The position numbers and the translations under genes are program-made. A DNA stretch of 64,000 bases, taken from positions 1 to 64,000 of the forward strand of contig CALFZM010000366.1 in the NCBI GenBank assembly GCA_937952235.1. The letters are read 5' to 3'. Below the pieces are notes generated by a model, which searched no databases, was not told the origin of the DNA, and saw only the letters and a program-made list of their open reading frames with translations. Below are positions 28,301 through 36,031 of the stretch, piece after piece. Origin of the DNA: an uncultured Opitutia bacterium (GTDB lineage Bacteria; Verrucomicrobiota; Verrucomicrobiia; Opitutales; Opitutaceae). The first letter of the stretch is position 1; every line of letters starts with the position of its first letter.

Positions 28301-28572
28301 ATGATCGAGGCGCCCTGGATCGACTTCGACTCCACGTGCTCGATCCCCGCGATGTACAGGAAGTGGTACTCGTACCGGTACGTCAGGTAACCCTCCATCT
28401 GGGCCGGATCCATGCCGCCGAAGGGTTGCGCGACGTAGATCGTCGGCACGCCCAGGGCGGGAAAGATGTCCCGCGACATCCGCTGGATCGCGAGCCCCGC
28501 CGCCAGCGCCACGGCCAGGACCAGGACCACCACCGTGAGGGGACGACGCAACGCGAGCTGAAGGAAATTCAT
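25399..28572 (-). CDS. RND-family efflux transporter (AcrB/MdtB-like)
   Basis: 1057 aa with the RND plan of twelve membrane helices and two large periplasmic loops; starts NFLQLALRRPLTVVVL. In TM4 the proton-relay motif reads LAIGILVDEATVAVENI, so the usual Asp-Asp pair is Asp-Glu. The second half ends with the TM11-12 helices (PLGRSVVGGLALATLATLLVLP). The Asp-Glu pair is neither the classic drug (DD) nor the heavy-metal (DG-type) signature, so the substrate is open. It is the first gene of the pump-adaptor-duct operon, divergent from the PadR regulator. Confidence 0.9.
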   Translation of the reverse strand: MNFLQLALRRPLTVVVLVLAVALAAGLAIQRMSRDIFPALGVPTIYVAQPFGGMDPAQMEGYLTYRYEYHFLYIAGIEHVESKSIQGASIMKLQFHPGTDMAQALSEVIAYVNRSRAFMPAGTPAPFVTRFDAGSVAVGYLVFSTDNPNRTLGEMQDQALNRVRPSFATLPGVSAPPPFGGSSRGIIVNVNPERMRAYGLSPDEIVQALAESNPISPSGNMNLGDKYPIVEMNAIVKNPKDLEAVPLKRGGNGAAVFLRDVGTVEDGADVTTGHALANGLRTVYLPVTKRGDASTLAVVDLVRKNIPEFQKILPDDIKVSYVFDQSPVVNRSIMDVVKEGGLGALLTGLMVLLFLRDWRSAFIVVINIPVALLAAICALWITGQQIHLMTLGGLALAIGILVDEATVAVENIHSHLARGKPVAAAAYEGTLETAGPRLLAMLCILAVFIPAFFMVGAAKALFVPMALSVGFAMIASYLLSSTLVPVLSVWFLRGQAGHVHESSFFGRLQRGYSRVVGAVAVARWPVVLVYLAVCGGIIWSIGGRLGTEIFPKADNGQFAVRLRAPSGTRVDHTEALAKRVLDLIGREAGGAEKIEVSIGMVGVHNSSFPVNLVHLWNSGPEEGWLAVQLKPGTGLRIEDFKERLRGVFAREMPDVRFSFEPQDIVSRVMSFGSPTPIEIAISGSPLPVAKGYADRIIGELKKIPALRDVQIAQTLDYPSIAVNVDRERAGLLGVKISDVTKSLVAATTSSRFTTPVFWADPGSGISFNVQVQIPESKTTSLEDLGNVPVSAGGNGTVLLRNLATITTGTSVGVYERYNVVRLLSITANLHGSDLGTVMRAVRSAVAAAGAPPEARTKIDYRGQIVPLEQLLEGFSSGLVIAVVVIFLMLMASFQSVRLALVVVSTVPAVLVGVVLALWLTGTTLNIQSAMGAIMAVGVAVANAILLVTFAEQARRASGNPLTAGVEGGRSRLRPILMTSFAMIAGMMPLALGLGEGGDQIAPLGRSVVGGLALATLATLLVLPSFFAILTTRRVRSPSLDPHDPQSGHFTGVTTHER

Positions 28573-28672
28573 ACGGGGGCTTGAAGTCGGGCGGGGGTAA
28601 GGAAAGCTCGGCGGCGGGTTGCGACCCCGCTTTCCATGGCAAACGAGTTCCCGCCCACGCGAGCACTTTCTT

Positions 28673-28690
28673 GCGGCAGTTTTCTGCCGC
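28673..28690. promoter_or_regulatory. Perfect inverted repeat in RND/PadR divergent promoter
   Basis: GCGGCAG-TTTT-CTGCCGC: 7-bp arms and a 4-nt loop. It sits between the divergent starts of the efflux operon and the PadR gene, immediately beside a second palindrome. Either an operator or an RNA hairpin in the PadR leader. Confidence 0.45.
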
Positions 28691-28692
28691 CG

Positions 28693-28709
28693 ATTACGAC
28701 GCACGTAAT
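28693..28709. promoter_or_regulatory. Candidate PadR operator palindrome
   Basis: ATTACG-ACGCA-CGTAAT, a perfect 6-bp inverted repeat with 5-nt spacer, 15 bp before the PadR GTG. PadR dimers bind such short A/T-edged palindromes, often in their own promoter, so autoregulation and control of the divergent efflux operon are likely. Confidence 0.5.
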
Positions 28710-28724
28710 AAGGGGACTCGCGCC

Positions 28725-29045
28725 GTGAACGCGGAGGCCCTGGAACGCGAGATCCTGCGCCCGCTCTGGAAGGTGCACATCCTGCACCACGCCAGCGAGG
28801 GGCCGATCGTCGGGCACTGGATGCTCGAGGAGCTGCGCGAGCACGGCTACCGGGTCAGCCCCGGCACGCTCTACCCGCTGCTCGCGCGCATGGTGAAGCT
28901 CGGCTGGCTGGAGCACGTCCCGCGCCCCCGCGGCGCCGGGGCGAAGCAGGCCCGACCCTTCCGCGCCACCGCCGCCGGCCGCCGCGCCCTGCGCGAGGTC
29001 GAGGCCCGGCTCCGCGAGCTGGTGGGCGAGGTCCGGCGGGTGTAA
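28725..29045 (+). CDS. PadR-family transcriptional regulator
   Basis: 106 aa from the GTG at 28725; upstream in-frame residues are not family-like and cover the operator region. Winged helix: EREILRPLWKVHILHHASEGPI, then GHWMLEELREHGYRVSPGTLYPLLARMVKLGWLE in pieces, which is the PadR recognition core, and a short C-terminal dimerisation helix. It probably represses the divergent RND efflux operon until a ligand binds. Confidence 0.82.
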   Translation: MNAEALEREILRPLWKVHILHHASEGPIVGHWMLEELREHGYRVSPGTLYPLLARMVKLGWLEHVPRPRGAGAKQARPFRATAAGRRALREVEARLRELVGEVRRV

Positions 29046-29084
29046 TGGAGCGCGATCCCAATGCCGCCGGATCGGATCGGCAGC

Positions 29085-29166
29085 TGTGGAGGCGGAGCGG
29101 CCTGTCCCCAGGCCGCTCTGCTTCGCCCGCGAAACCGCCGCGCCTCGAGGACAAGCCACTTCACCA
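29085..29166. repeat. REPIN-like double-hairpin element, variant stem
   Basis: The left stem reads GCGGCCTG/CAGGCCGC instead of GCCGCCTG/CAGGCGGC. Two changed positions on one side are matched on the other, keeping the hairpin. The right arm (CGAGGACAAGCCACTTCACC) is degenerate. It is the only copy located between two genes in the same direction. Confidence 0.65.
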
Positions 29167-29242
29167 GGTCGCGACGGGACCACTGGGCCGCGGAAAGCGC
29201 GCTCACGCCAGCCGATAGATCCGGTCGTGGCCGCGGGATGCC

Positions 29243-29260
29243 ACGTCACCGAATCGTCAC
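29243..29260 (+). promoter_or_regulatory. Pho-box-like direct repeat upstream of CHAD gene
   Basis: ACGTCAC-CGAA-TCGTCAC: two 7-mers 11 bp apart on the coding strand, ending 45 bp before the CHAD start. Nearly identical to the distal box upstream of the 36-39 kb TonB receptor (GCGTCAC-CCGA-TCGTCAC). Confidence 0.55.
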
Positions 29261-29305
29261 GGCGGAAGAGGTTGCGGCACCCCGGCAAAGGTCGCTCCGT
29301 CAGTC

Positions 29306-30205
29306 ATGGCCTTCCGACTCCATCCCGGTCGCGGCCCCGCCGAGGACCTCCGGCGGGTGATCGGCACCGAACTCGAGTCCGCGATCGCCGGCGCGCGCGA
29401 CGCCCGCCGCCCCCTTGCCGCCCGGGTCCATGGCGTGCGGGTGGCCATCAAGCGCGCGCGCGCCGCCATCGCCCTCGTCGACTCGCACGCCCCCCGCGCC
29501 TGGCGGCAGGCCAGCCGCCTGCTCCACGCCGCCGCGCGCCAGCTTGCGGCCAGTCGCGACGCCGGGGTGCTGCTCGCCACGCTCGACGACCTGCAAAAGC
29601 AGCGCGGTGCCGACGCCCGTTTGCTCTCCCAGGTCCGGCGCGCGGTGCGGGCGGACTTTCGCTCCCGGCTCGCGCCCGCGGCCATTCGGTCCGCGCTGGC
29701 ACGAAGCGTGAAGCAGCTCGCAACCTGCTCCCGCTCCATTGCCCGGTCCGCGGTGGACGAGGACGGCTTCGGCATCCTGGCCGCCGGGCTTGAACGCACC
29801 TACCGTCAGGCGCGGCGCAGCTTTCGCGCCGCGGTGCGGGATGGTTCCGTCGACGCCTTTCATCGCTGGCGCTTCCACCTCAAGGCCCACGGCTACCATT
29901 GCCGCCTGCTCGAATCGGCCTGGCCGGACATCATGGTCCACTGGAGCCGCCAGGTGCAGTCCGTCGGACGGACCCTCGGGATCGAACACGATCACGCACT
30001 GCTCCACGACTGGCTTTCCCGCCACGCCGGCGACCGGGCGGAGGGCCGGTGGCGGGAGACGCTGGAGCTGATCGCCCGGCGCCGGTCCCATCTGCGCGAG
30101 GAAGCGGTCGATCTTGGTCGCCGGCTCTGCGCGGAGAAACCGGGCGCACTCGTGCGCCGACTCGAGGCCTGGTGGGAAAGCGCCGCCCGCGCCGCGGAGA
30201 GCTGA
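29306..30205 (+). CDS. CHAD domain protein (polyphosphate-binding)
   Basis: 299 aa, entirely helical. Conserved basic residues on repeated helices are visible as RVHGVRVAIKRARAAIALV, RDAGVLLATL and FHRWRFHLKAHGYHCRLL, the CHAD signature. CHAD domains bind inorganic polyphosphate and target proteins to polyP granules. No CYTH domain is fused. A Pho-box-like pair lies upstream, fitting a role in phosphate storage. The gene converges on the GH3-like gene with only 18 bp between stops. Confidence 0.85.
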   Translation: MAFRLHPGRGPAEDLRRVIGTELESAIAGARDARRPLAARVHGVRVAIKRARAAIALVDSHAPRAWRQASRLLHAAARQLAASRDAGVLLATLDDLQKQRGADARLLSQVRRAVRADFRSRLAPAAIRSALARSVKQLATCSRSIARSAVDEDGFGILAAGLERTYRQARRSFRAAVRDGSVDAFHRWRFHLKAHGYHCRLLESAWPDIMVHWSRQVQSVGRTLGIEHDHALLHDWLSRHAGDRAEGRWRETLELIARRRSHLREEAVDLGRRLCAEKPGALVRRLEAWWESAARAAES

Positions 30206-30223
30206 CGCACCAGGCAGGGTGAA

Positions 30224-31837
30224 CTAAGAGCAGTCAGGCACGCCCGCTGGCGCGAGCCGCTGCAACTCGTCCGCCACCGCGCGATCGCTCCGGCAGCGCG
30301 GCATCTTGTTCTGCCCTCCCCACTTTCCGCGCGCCCGGAGCCAGCGCTCGAAAGTCCCGGCCGGCAGGAGGTGCACCTGCGGCAGATCCAGCCCGCCGCC
30401 GCGCCGCTTCGCCTCGTAGTCCTCGTTCAAATGCTGCAATTCCCGGTCCAGGTCCTGCTCCAGGAACAATGCCGCCGGCACCGCCGCCCCGCCGCCGCGA
30501 AGTTCGATCCACCACTCGTGCCGGCCGCGCATCTCGCCGCGCTCCCGGTCGGCAAAGCGGGGGGCAACATGGAAGTTTGCCACCGCGATGCCGTGCCGCA
30601 CGGCCACGCGCGTGATCGCGTCGGTCAGCTCCTTCTCGATCACGTGCTCGCCAAACGCACTGAGCTGCAGCGCCGTCCGACCGACGTAGATCAACCGCGG
30701 CGGGGCGAGCGAAAGGAAGCGGACGACATCGCCAATCACGTAGCGGCAGAGCCCGCCCGGGGTGGTCATCACCAACGCGTAGTCGATGCCGGTCTCGACC
30801 TCCGCCAGCGGCCGCACCTCATCCGCCAGCCGGCCGAGCCGCCCCGGATCGAACGCGGCCATCGGGAGGAACTCGTAGAAGATTCCCGCGGACGTCGGGA
30901 GCCGCAGGCCCGCCTCGGGTTCGTCGTCCTGGACGGCGATGAAGCCTTCCGAAGCCGGATACACCTCATGCAGGTGCACGCCGGGGCCCAGCACGGCACG
31001 CAGTTCCGCGGCAAACGGGCCGAGCGGCACGCCGCCGTGCACGAGGCACTCGAGCCCGGGCCACACCTCTTTCAGGGTCTCACGCCCCGTCTGCGCGCGC
31101 ACTTCCGCGGCAAAGATCAGCAGCCAGCTCGGGATGCCGGCCAGCAGGGTGAGCCGTCGCGGGATCGTCCGCTCCGCCATGGCGCGCAGCTTCGCAGGCC
31201 AGTCGGTCATCTGCGCGATGTCGCGGCCCGGCTCGTACAGGTGGCGCTCCACCCAGCGGGGCAGATTGAGCGCTGTGATCCCGCTCAGGTCGCCGCCCCA
31301 CGCGCGAAAGCCGTCCGCGCCGGGCAGCGGCGAGAGCGCAGTCGATCCGCCCAGAAACAAATGCCGGCCGCGAAACACCGAGGTGCCTCCCGCCCGCCGC
31401 GCGTGGGAGCACAACGTATCGAGCCCCGTCATCCGGAAATGTCCGAGCATCTCGCGCGTGACCGGCAGGTACTTCGTCCGCCCCGCGGTGGTGCCGGACG
31501 AAACCGCGTAGTGGGCGCACCGACCCGGCCAGAGAACGTCCGCCGCGCCGGCCTTCATGCGCTCGATCGCCGGTACCAGATCCTCGTAGACGCGCGGGGC
31601 CACCCGGGAACGAAAGCGCGCGTAGGACATGCCCGGCGAGAGCCCCTGCTCGCGACCGAACTCCGTCGCGGCAAACCGGCGCATCAGCGTTCGCAACGTT
31701 TCGCCCTGACGGCGCAGCACCGCATCCGCCGCATCCCTTCGCGCCATGCGCGCGGTGCGCAGCGCCGCGCCCCACGCCACGAGGTGCTGCAGCCACGACC
31801 CCCGGTCCTCCGCATGGACCTGCCCCGCGGGCTTCAT
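30224..31837 (-). CDS. GH3-family acyl-adenylating amidosynthetase-like protein
   Basis: 537 aa. The ATP-binding motif SSGTTAGRTKYLPV, the motif YPASEGFIAV (near 310) and the third nucleotide motif YRYVIGDVV-like CRYVIGDVVRFL mark the GH3 branch of adenylating enzymes. Plant GH3 enzymes join amino acids to acyl acids such as jasmonate; bacterial substrates are mostly unknown. Its ATG overlaps the stop of the alpha/beta-hydrolase gene, so the two act together. Confidence 0.85.
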   Translation of the reverse strand: MKPAGQVHAEDRGSWLQHLVAWGAALRTARMARRDAADAVLRRQGETLRTLMRRFAATEFGREQGLSPGMSYARFRSRVAPRVYEDLVPAIERMKAGAADVLWPGRCAHYAVSSGTTAGRTKYLPVTREMLGHFRMTGLDTLCSHARRAGGTSVFRGRHLFLGGSTALSPLPGADGFRAWGGDLSGITALNLPRWVERHLYEPGRDIAQMTDWPAKLRAMAERTIPRRLTLLAGIPSWLLIFAAEVRAQTGRETLKEVWPGLECLVHGGVPLGPFAAELRAVLGPGVHLHEVYPASEGFIAVQDDEPEAGLRLPTSAGIFYEFLPMAAFDPGRLGRLADEVRPLAEVETGIDYALVMTTPGGLCRYVIGDVVRFLSLAPPRLIYVGRTALQLSAFGEHVIEKELTDAITRVAVRHGIAVANFHVAPRFADRERGEMRGRHEWWIELRGGGAAVPAALFLEQDLDRELQHLNEDYEAKRRGGGLDLPQVHLLPAGTFERWLRARGKWGGQNKMPRCRSDRAVADELQRLAPAGVPDCS

Positions 31838-32931
31838 GCGGCGAGGCGCAAGGGCGCGCTCCGCACACCCTGGTAGAACCGCTGGAGCGCGGGCAGGAAC
31901 TCGAACACGTGGAAGATGAGCGATGCGTGCTGCACCGGCGCCGCGTACGGCCGACCGCGCACGCGCAGGGCCCGTCCGCCCGGGAAGAAGCCGCGACATC
32001 CGTGCTCGAAGGCAAAGGCGGCCGGCGAACCGGCGTCCAGCACCGCCTCCTCGCGTTCGGCGAAGAGCACCAGCGCAGGCGCGCGGGTCAGCGGCAGCAG
32101 TCCCGGCCGGAAGTATGCCGTAGGCTCCTCCATCTCCCGCAGGGCCCGCACCCGCTGGCGCGCCCCTTCCGCGGTGATTCCCCGGATCGTTCCGAGCACC
32201 GCGGCGCGCAGCCGCTCCACCTCGGCGCGCGACATGATCAACTGCAGCGCCTTTCGATTCTGCGCGCCCGCCTCGAACATCCGCACGAAGATCGCCCGCG
32301 ACTTCTCGATCGCCGCCGCCGGCACCTCGCGGTCGGCGAGAAAGGGCAGCACCGCGCGGCCCAGCAGCGTCGCGGGTTTCGCCACCCCGGCTGCCAGGAT
32401 GTCCGCGATGCAGGTCACCGGGCTCACCAGCACCACGCCCGCCAGCTTCCGCTCCCAACCCGCGACCCGGCCGCGACGAAGCCATTCCAGCACGATGCCG
32501 GCGCCGAAGCTCACCCCGAAGATCACCGGCGGTGTGCCGCGCTCGTTACACTCGTCGACCAGATCGGAGATCTGCGCGCAAATCGCATCGAGCGAGAACG
32601 CCTCGCGCGGGTAGTTGAGGCAGAAGAGGTCGCCGGACCGCAGGAGGAACCGCCGCAGGAGAAAGACCTGCTCCGAGGAATCGGGGACAAAGCCCCCGAG
32701 CACGATCGTCGGCACGCGTCCGGATCCCTGCTCCCGGAGCACCCGTGCCCCGAGCTCCTCGGGCGCGGCCAGGGCATCGGCGGCCCGCCGGACCGCGGGG
32801 CGATGCAGTTCCACCCGGGGCGGCCGCAGACGCTCTTCCGTGGTGCGAACAAAGGTGTGAAGCGGGCGCAGCGGCGCGGTACCGAGCGCGGAAAGGAACG
32901 TCCAGGCAGGCGCAAAATCGAAGCCGGGCAT
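31834..32931 (-). CDS. Alpha/beta-hydrolase-fold protein
   Basis: 365 aa from the ATG at 32931; an open frame extends further but lacks similarity. IVLGGFVPDSSEQ, then the nucleophile elbow GVSFGAGIVLEW (Ser in G-x-S-x-G), an acid in LVLFAEREEAVLD and a late His in APVQHASLIFH. Probable esterase/thioesterase. First gene of the pair with GH3: a hydrolase freeing an acyl group and a ligase conjugating it is one reading. No Pho-box repeat is visible upstream. Confidence 0.72.
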   Translation of the reverse strand: MPGFDFAPAWTFLSALGTAPLRPLHTFVRTTEERLRPPRVELHRPAVRRAADALAAPEELGARVLREQGSGRVPTIVLGGFVPDSSEQVFLLRRFLLRSGDLFCLNYPREAFSLDAICAQISDLVDECNERGTPPVIFGVSFGAGIVLEWLRRGRVAGWERKLAGVVLVSPVTCIADILAAGVAKPATLLGRAVLPFLADREVPAAAIEKSRAIFVRMFEAGAQNRKALQLIMSRAEVERLRAAVLGTIRGITAEGARQRVRALREMEEPTAYFRPGLLPLTRAPALVLFAEREEAVLDAGSPAAFAFEHGCRGFFPGGRALRVRGRPYAAPVQHASLIFHVFEFLPALQRFYQGVRSAPLRLAA

Positions 32932-33190
32932 GGGCAGATAGCCGCAGCATCGCCACCCGCTCCACAACCGAAAACCGGTGTTGTCGCCCAAGTGTTGCGC
33001 CACTGCCAGCGCTTCGTAACAACCCCGCGCCCGCACACTCCCCGGCGGGTGAAAAACGCGTGACACCCGGGCTTTTCTGTCGCCGATGCGACCGGGCGTC
33101 ATCATGCTCCCACGCATCGATGCCGATGCGATCGCTTCCACTGCTGGATCTCAGCCCGCCGGAGCCGGCGGAGTCGCCGGCGACGTTCCC

Positions 33191-33853
33191 ATGAAGGGCC
33201 GCGTCATCGCCGTCGGCGACATCCACGGTTGCGCGGACGAGTTCGAACAACTGCTGGAGCGGCTCGCCCTGACGCGCCAAGACCGCCTCATCCTGCTCGG
33301 CGACCTGGTCAACCGCGGCCCCGACAGCGGTCGCGTCATCGCCCTCGCGCGCCAGCACGCCCACCGCTCGCTGCTCGGCAACCACGAGCTCCGGCTGCTC
33401 AACTACCGCAAGACCGGCGATCCCACCCACCTCAAGCGTGCGGACTACGACACGCTCCGCCAGCTCAGTGACAAGGATTGGGCCTACCTGGCCTCCATGC
33501 CGCTCACGTATCACGTGCCCGAACATCACGCCGTGTGCGTGCACGGCGGCTTCCTGCCCGGCCGCCCCTGGCATTCGCAGCCTGCCCGCGTCGTGACGCG
33601 CATCCAGGTCGTCGGGCCGGACGGAGAACCCGCCAAGCGCGCCGATTTTCCCGGCGAGCCGCACTGGTCGGAACGCTGGCAGGGACCGCCGTTCGTGCTC
33701 TACGGACATACACCGAGATCCGAGCCGCACCTCACGCGCTGGACACTCGGCCTCGACACCGCGTGCGTGCAGGGCGGGGCGCTTACCGCCTGCATCCTGC
33801 CCGGCCGCGAGCTGGTCCAGGTGCCGGCACGGGCACGCTATTTCGCGGCGTGA
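33191..33853 (+). CDS. Ser/Thr protein phosphatase-like metallophosphoesterase
   Basis: 220 aa. PPP-family motifs: GDIHGC (D and H metal ligands), GDLVNRGPDS, GNHE, VHGGF and YGHTP. The size fits the bacterial PrpA/ApaH-like group, cytosolic enzymes acting on phosphoproteins or dinucleoside polyphosphates. The start was placed at MKGRVIAVGD. The upstream 259 bp divergent region (32932-33190) shows no recognised element. Confidence 0.85.
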   Translation: MKGRVIAVGDIHGCADEFEQLLERLALTRQDRLILLGDLVNRGPDSGRVIALARQHAHRSLLGNHELRLLNYRKTGDPTHLKRADYDTLRQLSDKDWAYLASMPLTYHVPEHHAVCVHGGFLPGRPWHSQPARVVTRIQVVGPDGEPAKRADFPGEPHWSERWQGPPFVLYGHTPRSEPHLTRWTLGLDTACVQGGALTACILPGRELVQVPARARYFAA

Positions 33854-34020
33854 CGCGCGAGGGCGGCCGTCGCCGGCTGCACCAGGAAGGAAACCGGTGC
33901 GCTTCGTTGCCGGGAGAGGGCGGACGGGGACGTCCGCGCTCCCGCACCGACACCTATCGCCCCAGACTCGGCCGGGGCGACGCGGTTGCCCTTCAGATCG
34001 CCGGCAACGGCGACCGCACC

Positions 34021-34105
34021 GGAAGGTGGAGCAGCTTGTCCTCAAGCTGCTGCGGACGGATTCACCGCCGTCAGCCGCCTGGGGACAGCCGGCTCCACCT
34101 CCACT
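34021..34105. repeat. REPIN-like double-hairpin element
   Basis: GGAAGGTGG end, then stem GCAGCTTG/CAAGCTGC around TCCT, spacer GCGGACGGATTCACCGCCGTC, then the second arm GCCGCCTG/CAGCCGGC around GGGA, and CCACC. Lies between two converging genes. Confidence 0.72.
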
Positions 34106-34114
34106 GCCTCTGTC

Positions 34115-35926
34115 TCAGTCGATCTCGTAGACTTCGACGATCACTTCGCCACCACCCGTCTTCCCGCGCACCTGCAGGGTGTACGGTCCGGGCGGAAGCG
34201 TCGCGAGCAGCACGGCGTCGCGGCTGCCGGCCGGGAGCGCGAAGGCGCCCACCTGCGCGGCGAGTTGCACCGACTGCGTGCCGGACCAGTCGTCATTCTC
34301 GGCAATCTTGTTCGCCCCGGAATAGAGCTCGAGCACGGGATCGGCGACGACATTGGCCACCCCAAGCGGCGCGAGGCCGGGGCCGACGGCGCGGATCATC
34401 ACGGTCTGCGACTGCGTGCCGTTGATGAAGAAGCCCGGGAAGGCGATGCTGCCGGCCGCGGGCAGCGTGAGCCGCGTCGCGAGGTTGCTCAGTTTGCTGG
34501 TCGAGCCGCTGTTCACGACGACGGTGGTGCCACCGCCCGTGTCGCTGAGAGCGCTGGCCGGCGAGAAGTATCCGTCGCGGCCGAGCTTGGTCCACGCGTA
34601 GGCCCAGTTGCCCGAGGTGGTGAAGGCGCCGAGGTAGGCGGCGGGCGTGAAGAAGCCGTCGTTCGGCGCGGTGGCGGCGAGCTGCAGCGCCGGGCTGCCG
34701 GCCTGGAGCCGCGGGTCGAGCAGACCGCTGCGGGTCCGGTCGATGGCGACCAGCTGCGGGTTGGTGTTCACGCGGTTGTTCTGCGCGGCCGCCCGGATGT
34801 GCTCGGCGGTGTAATTGGAGGCGGGGGCGGCGCCGCCCGCCGTGGCATTAGGACTTACGAAGAGCTGGGCGTCCGTGGTGCCCGCGCCGAACGTGCCGAA
34901 GAGGTTGTTGGCGATCACGATCTCACCGGCTGCGAGCCGCTTGGCGCTGTCCTGCGCCTGCGCGGACTCGGTTTCGATGCGCCAGGCGTAGCCGCGGAAG
35001 TCGTGGAAGATCGAGTTGTACACCTTGCCGCCGGTGTTGTCGCGGAAGATGGGCCCGATGCTGTTCGAGTTGCCCGAGGTCGCGCCGGAGCCGATGGCGG
35101 TGTAGTTGTAGATCGTCGGCATCGCGTAAGGCTGGCCGTCCTCCGGCGTGGTGCCGCCGTCCGACTCGAATGCGTGGTTGCCCACGGCCGGATCCTGGAT
35201 GGTGAAGAGGAACTGCAGCTTGCCGCGATAGCCTTCATCCCAGTCGAAGGCGTCGTCGTCGTTGAACGCGCTGACGAGATACTTCGCGTTGACGGTGCCG
35301 CCGAACCACTCGAAACCGTCGTCGGCATTGGCGAAGACCTCGATGTACTCGATGACCGTGGCGGAGCCGACGGCGCCGAAGGTGAGACCGTTGAGCTCGT
35401 TGTTGGGCCCGAGCAGCGAACCCGCGTGCCGGATGGAGACGAAGCGCATGATGCCGGAATCGTCGGCATCGTTGGTGCCGCCGTAGATGCCGAGCGGTTC
35501 CGTGGTGGGAATGCCCTCGATGTTCCCCTGACCGGAGGCGGTGTTGGTGCGCGCGCGGCCCAGCAGCACGACGCCGCCCCAGAGGCCGCGGTCGCTCTGG
35601 CCGAGATTGCCGTTCAGGTTGTCGGCCTCGGCGGTGAAGATGATCGGCTCCTGCGCGTTGCCGCTGGCGTTGATCTTGCCGCCGCGGGCGATGACCAGTG
35701 CGGACGCGTCCTGCGCGGCGCGCACCTTGCCCTTGATGACGGTGCCGGGCTCGATCGTGAGGGTGACGCCGTCGGTGACGAACACGCGGCCATCGAGGAT
35801 GTAGGTGTTGTTCTTCGTCCAGACGCGGCTCGAAGTGATGTTGGCGTTGACGAGGACGTCGGCGCCGACGAGGGCGCACGGCGCGGCCAGGGCCGCGGCG
35901 AGGGTGAGGAACCGTGTTTTCATCAT
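34115..35926 (-). CDS. Large secreted beta-rich protein of unknown function, partner of TonB receptor
   Basis: 603 aa with a signal peptide (FLTLAAALAAPCALVGAD). The N-terminal part reads like a right-handed beta-helix opening (ITSSRVWTKNNTYILDGRV, LTIEPGTVIKG) and continues with WGGVVLLGRA, GSATVIEYIEVFANADDGFEWFGGT in pieces and AFDWDEGYRGKLQ. The last about 110 residues (from AGSIAFPGFFING) form a separate module with AENDDWSGTQSVQLAA and ends VEVYEID; such C-terminal modules recur in secreted proteins of this phylum. It is probably at the cell surface or secreted. It lies 105 bp downstream of the TonB receptor with a Pho-box-like promoter. No enzyme motif recognised. Confidence 0.65.
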   Translation of the reverse strand: MMKTRFLTLAAALAAPCALVGADVLVNANITSSRVWTKNNTYILDGRVFVTDGVTLTIEPGTVIKGKVRAAQDASALVIARGGKINASGNAQEPIIFTAEADNLNGNLGQSDRGLWGGVVLLGRARTNTASGQGNIEGIPTTEPLGIYGGTNDADDSGIMRFVSIRHAGSLLGPNNELNGLTFGAVGSATVIEYIEVFANADDGFEWFGGTVNAKYLVSAFNDDDAFDWDEGYRGKLQFLFTIQDPAVGNHAFESDGGTTPEDGQPYAMPTIYNYTAIGSGATSGNSNSIGPIFRDNTGGKVYNSIFHDFRGYAWRIETESAQAQDSAKRLAAGEIVIANNLFGTFGAGTTDAQLFVSPNATAGGAAPASNYTAEHIRAAAQNNRVNTNPQLVAIDRTRSGLLDPRLQAGSPALQLAATAPNDGFFTPAAYLGAFTTSGNWAYAWTKLGRDGYFSPASALSDTGGGTTVVVNSGSTSKLSNLATRLTLPAAGSIAFPGFFINGTQSQTVMIRAVGPGLAPLGVANVVADPVLELYSGANKIAENDDWSGTQSVQLAAQVGAFALPAGSRDAVLLATLPPGPYTLQVRGKTGGGEVIVEVYEID

Positions 35927-36031
35927 GTCGTTTTCAGTGGGTTGGTGGGAAAGGAAGCGGGGGCCGTGGGCCGCGTTCGCGCGGGCACGGGAAAGTCAGG
36001 ACGGGGCCACGGAGCCGGACCGGCATGGCGC

